Below are positions 51,642 through 59,026 of a DNA stretch of 64,000 nt, one piece after another. Origin of the DNA: Candidatus Sumerlaeota bacterium (lineage in GTDB: Bacteria; Sumerlaeota; Sumerlaeia; MWCT01; JAUWMI01); contig JAUWMI010000002.1 of assembly GCA_030613245.1 (NCBI GenBank), forward strand, positions 107,711-171,710, read 5' to 3'. Made by a program: the position numbers and the translations under genes. The notes under the pieces are model-generated. The model saw nothing but the letters and a program-made list of their open reading frames with translations, was not told the origin of the DNA and did not search any database. Within the stretch, counting starts at the first letter, position 1, and each line of letters opens with the position of its first letter.

Positions 51642-51730
51642 TGCCGGGAGCGGGAATCGAACCCGCACGGCCCGTTGTGCGAACCGAGGGATTTTAAGTC
51701 CCTTGTGTCTACCTATTCCACCATCCCGGC
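51642..51730 (-). tRNA. tRNA-Leu (anticodon TAA)
   Basis: 89 bases, CCA not encoded. Acceptor stem GCCGGGA / TCCCGGC, anticodon arm AGGGA CTTAAAA TCCCT giving TAA, long variable arm, T arm GCGGG TTCGATT CCCGC. It is the intact copy of the gene whose 3' half recurs at 29733 and 33716, so it is the likely integration target of the accessory segments lying on its 3' side. Confidence 0.96.
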
Positions 51731-51803
51731 ACGCTCTGGCGAGCACGAAGTCGCTGGGGCTGCCAGCGGGCAGTGTAAGTAAAAACAGGGGCAAGAAAAA
51801 ATT

Positions 51804-51879
51804 TGGAGGCGACGAGCGGATTCGAACCGCTGAATAGAGGTTTTGCAGACCTCCGCCTTAGCCACTTGGCTACGTCGCC
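51804..51879 (-). tRNA. tRNA-Cys (anticodon GCA)
   Basis: 76 bases including an encoded CCA. Acceptor GGCGACG / CGTCGCC, anticodon arm GAGGT CTGCAAA ACCTC with GCA, T arm AGCGG TTCGAAT CCGCT. It lies 73 bases upstream of tRNA-Leu on the same strand, so the two were probably one transcript. Confidence 0.96.
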
Positions 51880-52068
51880 TGAATTACTTTTTGTTGCTTC
51901 CTAAAGCCCTTAGTATGTTTTAACGTTTCTTTTATAGGGCCGGATTGGCTGCCCTGTCAAGCAGTTTTGCCCCGTTTCTTAGCCTTGCTCAAGTTTTTTA
52001 CTTGCCTTCGCCAAATATGGTATTAAAATTTCCTACACAGTATGCGGATCTACAAGGAAGATAGCACC

Positions 52069-52842
52069 ATGGCGTCAATCAAGGAAGTTCTGGATCAAGC
52101 AATTCATGCAGCAGGGGACGTTTTATTGAAACACTATCGCAGTGTGAAAATCCTTGAAACCAAAGGCGAAATTGACTTGCTGACCGTGGCTGATAAGGAA
52201 GCTGAGGCGAGCATCATCAGGGTGATTCACAAGGCATTCCCGGATCACCAAATTCTGGCTGAAGAGTCAGGACATATAAAGACGGGTCAGGCCGGCTACA
52301 AGTGGATCATTGATCCACTCGATGGTACGACCAATTATTCGCACTCCTTTCCGATCTTTTGCGTCTCGATTGGCGTCGAACATCAAAATGAAATCATAAT
52401 GGGTGGCGTCTATAATCCATTTGCAGAGGAGTATTTTTTTGCCACGAAGGGGGAGGGGGCATTGTTCAATGATGAGCCGATCCGCGTCTCTTCGGTTGAT
52501 GGACTTGAACAAAGTCTGGTTGTGACAGGTTTTCCTTACGATCGGCGTGAACATATTGACCATTACCTGCGTTACATTCGTGAATTTCTATTGTGCTCCC
52601 ACGGTGTGCTGCGCATCGGTGCAGCGGCGCTGGATTTGTGTAGCGTTGCGTGCGGACGGCTGGAGGGTTTCTGGGAAGAGAAGTTGCACCCCTGGGACGT
52701 GGCAGCAGGCATCTTGATTGTGCGAGAGGCTGGCGGGGAGTGCACAGATTTTTCCGGCCAGCCCTCGTCGCCTTACGATACCTCTATCCTGGCAACAAAC
52801 GGTCATATTCATCAAGCGATGCTTGAAGTGTTGCAGCATTAG
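52069..52842 (+). CDS. Inositol monophosphatase family protein
   Basis: 257 residues from the ATG at 52069, with AAGGAAG eight bases upstream; an ATG at 52042 would add nine residues. Family metal-site motifs: ILAEESG (about 66-72), WIIDPLDGTTNYSHSFP (about 82-98) and WDVAAGILIVREAGG (about 207-221). It dephosphorylates inositol 1-phosphate or related sugar phosphates; the SuhB-type and histidinol-phosphatase branches are not separable by eye. Confidence 0.93.
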   Translation: MASIKEVLDQAIHAAGDVLLKHYRSVKILETKGEIDLLTVADKEAEASIIRVIHKAFPDHQILAEESGHIKTGQAGYKWIIDPLDGTTNYSHSFPIFCVSIGVEHQNEIIMGGVYNPFAEEYFFATKGEGALFNDEPIRVSSVDGLEQSLVVTGFPYDRREHIDHYLRYIREFLLCSHGVLRIGAAALDLCSVACGRLEGFWEEKLHPWDVAAGILIVREAGGECTDFSGQPSSPYDTSILATNGHIHQAMLEVLQH

Positions 52843-52885
52843 CTCTGGTCAAGACCGTTACATTCCTTTCGGGAAAGGGTTTAAA

Positions 52886-54040
52886 ATGAAGATTACCGGT
52901 CGCTACAAACTTACATTAGCTCTGATCCTTTGTGTAATCGGACTGTCTGCAACGTGGTGCTGGGCTAATAAGCTGCTCGGCAACCCTTACGCAGTTGACG
53001 TGTTGTTGATCCATGAGAAGAACAAGGACTTTGCAGACGGAGAATTCCACGGCACGGCACTTGCATCTGGCAACAAAGAAGGCGTGATGCTTCAGCGGGG
53101 AAGTTCGCATGAGTACGAGCCAACCGGCATTTATTACTCCCGAATTATTCAGGCTGAATTTCCATTTAATGAAATGGTGCCGTCGTGGAATGTTGATGTT
53201 CCGCAAGACACGGGTTTTGCCGTTGACATTCGCGTGGGCCGCGGCAAGAAGGAATGGTCAGAATGGTTTCATCTTGGCCGAGACGGAGTAGCGGGGCCGG
53301 GAGAATTCGCGCCGGTGCTTTCGAGCAAGTGGGGCGAGGTGGATGTTGATTACCTGCTTCTGAGCAAGCCGTGTACAATGTTTCAGTATAAAATTTCATT
53401 TCATACGCAAAACCTTGCACTCTCGCCGCGCATGCGTCTCCTTGCTATTTCGTACAGTAATTCTCTAGGCAAAAAGAGGCTATGGAAGCACTGGCAACGT
53501 GAGCATCCAAAATCATCCAGCAAACCCAGCCTTCCGATTTCTCTCGATGTGCCTTTTTGGTCTCAGTTGGTCGTAAGTCGGTCTCTGCGCGGCAGGATCT
53601 GCTGTCCTACCTCTGTTAATATGGTACTGGGATTTTATGGGATCGACCGGCTCACTACCGACGTAGCGAAGCTCTGCTACGAGCCTGACAGCCGAATTTA
53701 TGGCAATTGGCCAAAGGCCGCGCAGGTGCTTTCGCAGTTCGGTCTCAAGAGCTGGATACAGCGGTTCAGAACTTTCGACGATGTTGCGGCGGAGCTCGCC
53801 AAAGGCCGGCCGATCATAGCCAGTACGCGGTCAACACGGGAAGAAGTTCGTGGGACCCCGTATAGGTGGACAGCCGGGCATGTCATTGTTGTCCGGGGGA
53901 TTACGGCCGATGGGGACATTCTGGTAAACGATCCAGCCAATGTAACGGAAGAAAAGGGAAAAACCGTGCGCAGCCGCGACCGTATACAGCGTATCTGGTT
54001 GGACAAAGGTGGGGTGGGAATCATGGCAACAAGGCACTAA
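52886..54040 (+). CDS. Exported C39-like cysteine peptidase family protein
   Basis: 384 residues from the ATG at 52886 (GGGAAAGGG upstream). Signal peptide KLTLALILCVIGLSATWCWA, a beta-rich N-terminal part (about 30-215), then a C39_2-type papain-fold domain: SLDVPFWSQLV, catalytic Cys in GRICCPTSVNMVLGFYG, WPKAAQVL, catalytic His in AGHVIVVRGI and Asn/Asp in ILVNDPAN. It is probably a periplasmic or surface peptidase rather than a transporter-linked bacteriocin peptidase. Its stop overlaps the convergent neighbour by four bases. Confidence 0.85.
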   Translation: MKITGRYKLTLALILCVIGLSATWCWANKLLGNPYAVDVLLIHEKNKDFADGEFHGTALASGNKEGVMLQRGSSHEYEPTGIYYSRIIQAEFPFNEMVPSWNVDVPQDTGFAVDIRVGRGKKEWSEWFHLGRDGVAGPGEFAPVLSSKWGEVDVDYLLLSKPCTMFQYKISFHTQNLALSPRMRLLAISYSNSLGKKRLWKHWQREHPKSSSKPSLPISLDVPFWSQLVVSRSLRGRICCPTSVNMVLGFYGIDRLTTDVAKLCYEPDSRIYGNWPKAAQVLSQFGLKSWIQRFRTFDDVAAELAKGRPIIASTRSTREEVRGTPYRWTAGHVIVVRGITADGDILVNDPANVTEEKGKTVRSRDRIQRIWLDKGGVGIMATRH

Positions 54041-56082
54041 GACGGATTGATGCGATAGAGAATTGCCCAACGTTTTTTCGCGACCTCTTCAAGATAGTGT
54101 TCCTTAAACTGTGCCAGTTTAGCCTCGAAAGCGGGAAAGAAACGCCGGATAAACTCGCCCGAGTAGTTATTCCAATAAACAGTATTGATGAGCAGATGGG
54201 TTATGCCCTTCTGTTTTAGCTGAGCATAGAGCGCCTCAGGTGATTCAGCTGTCGCGATCATCTGGGCAATGCGCGAGACTTCAAAAGTCCCGTCCGCTAT
54301 GTAGTCTCTCTCCAGATAATATCCCCGATTTTCAAATAGCATGAGGATCTTGGCGTCTTTTGGCAGATTTGCATTACTATACTCGACCATGGGCTGGATG
54401 TCCACGCTGCACGTCTGCTGAAGGAATTCGGCCTTGTCATCGTGTCCGATTGCTACACCCAGGTTTTGGCCAAGAAAGCTCAGATCTCGCGGGTCAATCA
54501 GGAGCGAAACTGCAGCAATGATTGCATAGACCAGCACGATGGCGAGTGGGCCTTTGAAGTAACCTTCCGGACCAAAGCAGCGCGCAATCAGCGAGCCAGC
54601 CACAATACTTAGCAGCGCCAAGCCGGGTATGAAGAATCGCACTTGCTGCGAGCCCAGAAACCAGCAGGCCAGATATGTGATCGCCCCCAGGAGCAAGAAC
54701 AACGTCAGGCGTACGCGCCGCAATGCAAATGGAATCAAAACTAACGGGAAGAAAAAGAATGGCGTGATGATCCCGGCAAACCGATCGTAGGTATACCATC
54801 CGTAGACGGTCATGCGCCATGGGAGGAGCAAGAAGTCACCAATCCCTTTTCCCATGCCCATTGACTGGAGCCAGATGCTGAGATGCTTGGCCAGCGCAGG
54901 CGACCAGTCGCGCCCATCAAATAGCCAATAGAGATTTGGATATACCGGGTTCCCTGTTAGCACAGAATTCTTGATTAGCCAGGGAAGCAACAACAGCACG
55001 CTGAGGGAACAGAAAATGACAAGCCCATGCACTGGCGGCGTGACGCGCTTGACAGATGACGTTGCCAGCCGCTGACCCAGAATAGGGCCTGCTATCAGCA
55101 TTACCAGTAGGGCAAGTAGCCCATAGACTGCCGGATATTTACATCCCAGCATCATGCCGCAAAAGACCCCTGCCAGCACGATTAGCCCTCGACGCTGTTC
55201 TTCTATCCAGATCAAGATCATGTACATACTCAAAAGGAAGAAAAACGTCATCCCGAGGTCAGCAAGGGCAGCCTTGAGTTCAGTAATGACAATGGGTGTC
55301 GAGAGAAAGATCAGTGCGGCGATCCAGCCGCTTGTGGTGTCGTAGAATCGCTTGCAAATGACAAAGAGCGCCACGGCGCTGAGAATGCCCAGGCAAAAGT
55401 GTAACAGACGCGCTGCAATATCGTTTGCTGCGAGCAGGCAGAATGTGTAGAGGAGATTGACGTTATGTGGCGCGTCGAAGTAGACCAGATAATCCATTCG
55501 CACAAACCCACCGGCGTGGACGTATTCTTTAGGAATCGTGAGTTGATAGACCAGTTCATCCCAGTGATTTGGCGGGGTCAGCGTGGCAATGAAGGTTGGA
55601 AGCAGGACAAGACACAAAATTCCAATGAATACAACGTGCAGGCGCGGCCCTGCTTCCAGCGCGCCCTTCAGTGCGTGCATACAGCGCTTGAAGAATGCAC
55701 CAAGGAGATCCACGCGCACGATAATTGGCAGGAGAATAAGAATCCATGCTAGCAGTTTTCCATAGCCGCCCAGCGTTGCAAGCAAAAAACTCACCATAAT
55801 ATAGGCCGAAAGGCCAACCCCGACCGCTACGAGCAACTCAGTTGCGGACCACTGGCTGAATAGATTATAGCGGCGGACAAGGGATAGCCCTACCAGGAGC
55901 GCGGAACAAAGAAAGATCGCAACGAAAAGAAGTGTGGCGAGCTGTGCAAGAACCCGGTGTGGACTGACAAACAGTGGTCCGATCTGTACGTCGAAGTGGC
56001 GGTACTGGAAAAACGCAAAAAGAAGAAAAAGCGACAGGATGGTAAGCAAAATTGCGATGGGTGTTCGGAAGAGAAACTTCAT
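54037..56082 (-). CDS. Polytopic glycosyltransferase, GT39/ArnT-like
   Basis: 681 residues with about a dozen hydrophobic helices between 8 and 560 and a soluble C-terminal domain (about 590-681). The periplasmic loop after the first helices reads NHWDELVYQLTIPKEYV, where Asp-Glu is the likely catalytic acid pair, and MDYLVYFDAPHNVNLLY follows, as in lipid-linked-sugar mannosyl/arabinosyl transferases. It transfers sugar from a polyprenyl carrier to protein or lipid. Acceptor unknown. Convergent with the C39 gene. Confidence 0.85.
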   Translation of the reverse strand: MKFLFRTPIAILLTILSLFLLFAFFQYRHFDVQIGPLFVSPHRVLAQLATLLFVAIFLCSALLVGLSLVRRYNLFSQWSATELLVAVGVGLSAYIMVSFLLATLGGYGKLLAWILILLPIIVRVDLLGAFFKRCMHALKGALEAGPRLHVVFIGILCLVLLPTFIATLTPPNHWDELVYQLTIPKEYVHAGGFVRMDYLVYFDAPHNVNLLYTFCLLAANDIAARLLHFCLGILSAVALFVICKRFYDTTSGWIAALIFLSTPIVITELKAALADLGMTFFFLLSMYMILIWIEEQRRGLIVLAGVFCGMMLGCKYPAVYGLLALLVMLIAGPILGQRLATSSVKRVTPPVHGLVIFCSLSVLLLLPWLIKNSVLTGNPVYPNLYWLFDGRDWSPALAKHLSIWLQSMGMGKGIGDFLLLPWRMTVYGWYTYDRFAGIITPFFFFPLVLIPFALRRVRLTLFLLLGAITYLACWFLGSQQVRFFIPGLALLSIVAGSLIARCFGPEGYFKGPLAIVLVYAIIAAVSLLIDPRDLSFLGQNLGVAIGHDDKAEFLQQTCSVDIQPMVEYSNANLPKDAKILMLFENRGYYLERDYIADGTFEVSRIAQMIATAESPEALYAQLKQKGITHLLINTVYWNNYSGEFIRRFFPAFEAKLAQFKEHYLEEVAKKRWAILYRINPS

Positions 56083-56512
56083 AAGCAGGCCGATCGAGCG
56101 AAATTGCCCTTCATTTCTCCAGGCGATCGCGATTTGTTCACGGGATACGTTGCACCATGCGCAGAGAACAGCTGTGGGAGAACACTATACGGACATCGCT
56201 GGAGGTGTCAACTGTTTTGGACAGGGAGAACGGTAGGGCGATGAATCCAGGGCCGACAGATCTTTGTGTGCCTATTCCTGAGGGATTGAGCGTGCTGAAA
56301 TCCCAGGACGTTAAGTTAATATGGAGAGAGCCCGGCTCAGCAACCGCACGGCATAGGCGGAAGCCGGAAGGCCTGGTACGAACCGCCTTCTCATGCACAT
56401 GACTCGGCGAAATTCAGGAAGGAAAGAAAAAAGTAGGGGCGTATTTCAATACGCCCCTACTACAGCGAAACAATGCAACCATGGAGAACTGAGTCGGCAG
56501 CTAGTTCTCGTG
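56083..56512. other. Intergenic region
   Basis: 430 bases between the glycosyltransferase start and the YHS-like gene stop. It holds an imperfect hairpin (AGGCGG at 56355 against CCGCCT at 56383) and palindrome copy 5. Open frames here have no ribosome sites. Confidence 0.6.
56433..56460. repeat. GTAGGGGC-type palindrome, copy 5
   Basis: GTAGGGGCGTATT / AATACGCCCCTAC, perfect 13-base arms around TC. It lies 53 bases downstream of the metal-binding protein gene. Confidence 0.9.
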
Positions 56513-57070
56513 CTACTGCTCAGCTGGCGCCTTTTCTTTTTCCAGCTTCTTCAGGTACTTGCCCGGATCTTGCTGAAACTTCTCCACACACATGGGACAG
56601 CAGAAATTCACCTTCTTGCCGTTGTATTCGACAGTAACGTCGCTCTTCGTCTTACCACCCATAACGGGGCAAGTTAGGTTCGCGACGCCCTGAGAAGCTA
56701 TAGCTTTTGATGCGGCCTTCTTTTGTTCTGCGTACACCTTGTTGTAGTACTTGTCCGGATTCTTGGCAACGGCCGCTAGACATCCTGCGCCACAAGTATA
56801 AATGCGGCCGGACGTATTGCTCTTCTCATCCTCATACTCGTAGAAGAGTTTCGGATTGATCGGCTTGCCAGTCATCGGGCACGTCTTGTTCGAGTAGCAC
56901 AACAATGTGTCGGTTGTTTTGGCGCCCTTCCCCTGCGTACAAGCAGCTGCTGGCTTGTCCTTTTGAATCGCGGCATCATGTTGATACGTTTGATCTGCAG
57001 CCACTGGAAACGCTGCAATCAAAGCCAGCAGGGTCACAACCACAGGAATTGCGAGTGTCCTTGCCTTCAT
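56513..57070 (-). CDS. Exported protein with two YHS-like metal-binding domains
   Basis: 185 residues with a signal peptide (LAIPVVVTLLALIAAFPVAA). Two similar modules follow: CPMTGKPINPKLFYEYED with CGAGCLAAVAKNPDKYY (about 64-115), and CPVMGGKTKSDVTVEYNGK with CCPMCVEKFQQDPGKYL (about 134-175). This is the YHS/TRASH pattern C-P-x-M/T-G plus C-x2-C, associated with transition metal (copper, mercury) binding. It is probably a periplasmic metal sensor or chaperone. AAAAGGAGGTAGG precedes ATG. The first module has CGAGC rather than CCxxC. Confidence 0.85.
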   Translation of the reverse strand: MKARTLAIPVVVTLLALIAAFPVAADQTYQHDAAIQKDKPAAACTQGKGAKTTDTLLCYSNKTCPMTGKPINPKLFYEYEDEKSNTSGRIYTCGAGCLAAVAKNPDKYYNKVYAEQKKAASKAIASQGVANLTCPVMGGKTKSDVTVEYNGKKVNFCCPMCVEKFQQDPGKYLKKLEKEKAPAEQ

Positions 57071-57598
57071 TTGCCTACCTCCTTTTGGATTTTATTTGAA
57101 GTCTCCTGCAATTAATCTCTCAGTTCCTATATACTTAACAAGAAGCGAGCCTATCAGGGAAAGAATTGATTGAGTATTGATAAGTCCATTCCCTTCAGGA
57201 CTGTAGCTCAATTGTCTAAACAGCGCACTCACTCAAAGCCAGGCCGTATTGTTTGTTTCTCAACACATGCGGTGTGGGAATTGCATCAATCCACCGGGTA
57301 AATCCGCAGCCCGATTGGTCTTTGTCTGACCACATCGCCGATATGAACCTGAATACCCGACGCAGCTGCTCAGTTGTTAAAATTCAGCTGGTGGTAATAA
57401 ATCCCTATTTTTGTCACGCTGAAGCATTTAAGTCTCTTTTGACAGCGCTAGCGACTTGTTGCGAGTTCGATGGCGAGTTTATCTTAATTCGTGTCGCTGT
57501 TTTATGTATTTAAGCTTGACTCATTGCTTAACATTACTTAGGGGAGATGGTGTTGTTCAGCATAGCAGCTGCACCGAAACTTGGCAAGGAGGAAGCGC
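57071..57598. other. Gene-poor intergenic region with a tRNA 5' remnant
   Basis: 528 bases. At 57198-57226 the string GGACTGTAGCTCAATTGTCT then AAACAGCGC looks like the 5' half of a tRNA (acceptor, D arm), but the anticodon arm does not follow. Nothing else recognised; this is the upstream region of two divergent genes. Confidence 0.45.
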
Positions 57599-58816
57599 AT
57601 GAAAAAAGTGAACTGCATAAAAAAGGCCCTTTCTGCAAATCTTATAGGGGTTCTTCTTATTGTCGTAGTGTGCTCGCTTCAGGCCGCAGCAGCCGTCGCT
57701 GTAGAAAGCGAAGCCAGAGCGGTTTGGGTCACCAGGTGGGACTATAAGACAAAAGATGATGTGGTTGAGATTATCAAGAATGCTGATAGCTGTAATTTCA
57801 ACATGGTACTCTTCCAGGTGCGTGGTAATGGGAATGCGTTCTATCCATCAGATTATGAAGCATGGGCCGAGGAATTGGGCGGCAAAAACCCCGGGTTTGA
57901 TCCCCTATCTGTTGCAATTGAAGAGGCACATAAACGAGGGATTGAGCTTCACGCTTACGTCAATGTCTATCCAGCATGGAAAGGAACAGAGCTTCCTAAA
58001 GCGCCGACGCAGATTTTTAACCTTCACCCGGAATGGATCTGCATGGGCAGGAGCGGGAGGCGAATCGGACTGAATGAACATTACGTGTATCTGAGCCCGG
58101 GGATTCCCGAGGCAAAGGATCATATCTACACTGTGTTTATGGACATCGTGTCTCGCTATCCAATTGATGGGCTGCACCTGGATTACGTTCGCTATCCGGA
58201 ACGCAACTTGAATGGCTTTGTGGATGACTACTCGTACGATGCGATAAGCCTCGAGCGATTTCGCAAGCGCTATCTCAAGTCTCCCGATGAAGCGCCGCAG
58301 GAATGGGCGAACTGGCGACGTGAACAGGTGACTGACCTTGTCAGGAGAGTCTTTTCTGGCATGAAACGCATTCGCCCTGGTACCAAGCTGTCTGCTTCGG
58401 TCTGGGGCAACTACCAGGATGGGTATGATGACTACTTTCAGGAATCACAGGAATGGTTGAAGGAAGGCACGATTGATTTTGTTACGCCGATGATCTATAC
58501 GACCGACACGGTGAAATTCGTTCATGATGCGAAGAATTATAGAGAGAATATCCACGGGCGACACGCGTTTCCCGGAATTGGCTGCTATCGGTTCAAAACA
58601 CCTGAGGAGACGATCGCGAGGATGAAGATTTGCCGGGAGCTGGGATTTCGCGGGATGGCGATTTTCTCTTACGTCAGCATGTTTCCATCAGCCCAGACGC
58701 GCATGAAGGGCAGATGGGACACGCTGGGGGAGAGGAGGGCCACGCTGGTGAAGCTTATCAAGGAAGAGGTATTTCAGGAGAAGGTGCCTACGCCAGAAAT
58801 GCCTTGGCTGAGATAA
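57599..58816 (+). CDS. GHL10/family-10-like glycosidase protein, secreted
   Basis: 405 residues from the ATG at 57599, with CAAGGAGGAAGC upstream. A signal sequence (LIGVLLIVVVCSLQAAAAVA) precedes EARAVWVTRWDYKTKDDVVE, the typical start of the GHL10 (DUF187) barrel; FNMVLFQVRGNGNAFYPSDY, LHAYVNVYPAWKG, DGLHLDYVRYPE and VTPMIYT follow in family order. Asp and Glu/Asp at strand ends suggest a glycoside hydrolase acting on extracellular polysaccharide. Distant paralogue of the Tat protein at 19285. Confidence 0.9.
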   Translation: MKKVNCIKKALSANLIGVLLIVVVCSLQAAAAVAVESEARAVWVTRWDYKTKDDVVEIIKNADSCNFNMVLFQVRGNGNAFYPSDYEAWAEELGGKNPGFDPLSVAIEEAHKRGIELHAYVNVYPAWKGTELPKAPTQIFNLHPEWICMGRSGRRIGLNEHYVYLSPGIPEAKDHIYTVFMDIVSRYPIDGLHLDYVRYPERNLNGFVDDYSYDAISLERFRKRYLKSPDEAPQEWANWRREQVTDLVRRVFSGMKRIRPGTKLSASVWGNYQDGYDDYFQESQEWLKEGTIDFVTPMIYTTDTVKFVHDAKNYRENIHGRHAFPGIGCYRFKTPEETIARMKICRELGFRGMAIFSYVSMFPSAQTRMKGRWDTLGERRATLVKLIKEEVFQEKVPTPEMPWLR

Positions 58817-58846
58817 CTGTAGGCATTGGGGAAAAGACTGAACCTG

Positions 58847-58874
58847 GTAGGGGCGTTAAATTTAACGCCCCTGC
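58847..58874. repeat. GTAGGGGC-type palindrome, copy 6
   Basis: GTAGGGGCGTTAAA / TTTAACGCCCCTGC, one mismatch at the end. First of three copies packed in 163 bases after the glycosidase gene. TTTTCTTTG follows, so it may terminate transcription. Confidence 0.88.
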
Positions 58875-58882
58875 TTTTCTTT

Positions 58883-58929
58883 GTAGAGGCAATTAATGAC
58901 TTGCGCGCCTCAGGCGTAATTGCCCCTAC
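58883..58929. repeat. GTAGGGGC-type palindrome, long-loop copy 7
   Basis: Arms GTAGAGGCAATTA and TAATTGCCCCTAC around a 21-base centre that contains a further inverted repeat (GCGCCTCAGGCG). A variant with a larger core. Confidence 0.75.
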
Positions 58930-58980
58930 GTCTATTCTTTGGCGGGAGAATGGGGAGTGGATTTTGGGCGGCGCAAAATT

Positions 58981-59009
58981 GTAGGGGCACGTTGCAACGT
59001 GCCCCCTAC
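58981..59009. repeat. GTAGGGGC-type palindrome, copy 8
   Basis: GTAGGGGCACGTTG / CAACGTGCCCCCTAC, with one extra C in the right arm. It ends 17 bases before the stop of the convergent beta-helix gene and could serve both genes as a terminator. Confidence 0.88.
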
Positions 59010-59026
59010 ATTTTTAATGGCACAAT

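Noticed and set aside
57253..57513. 86-codon frame upstream of the GHL10 gene
   Set aside because: No ribosome site, no hydrophobic or domain pattern, and atypical codon use.
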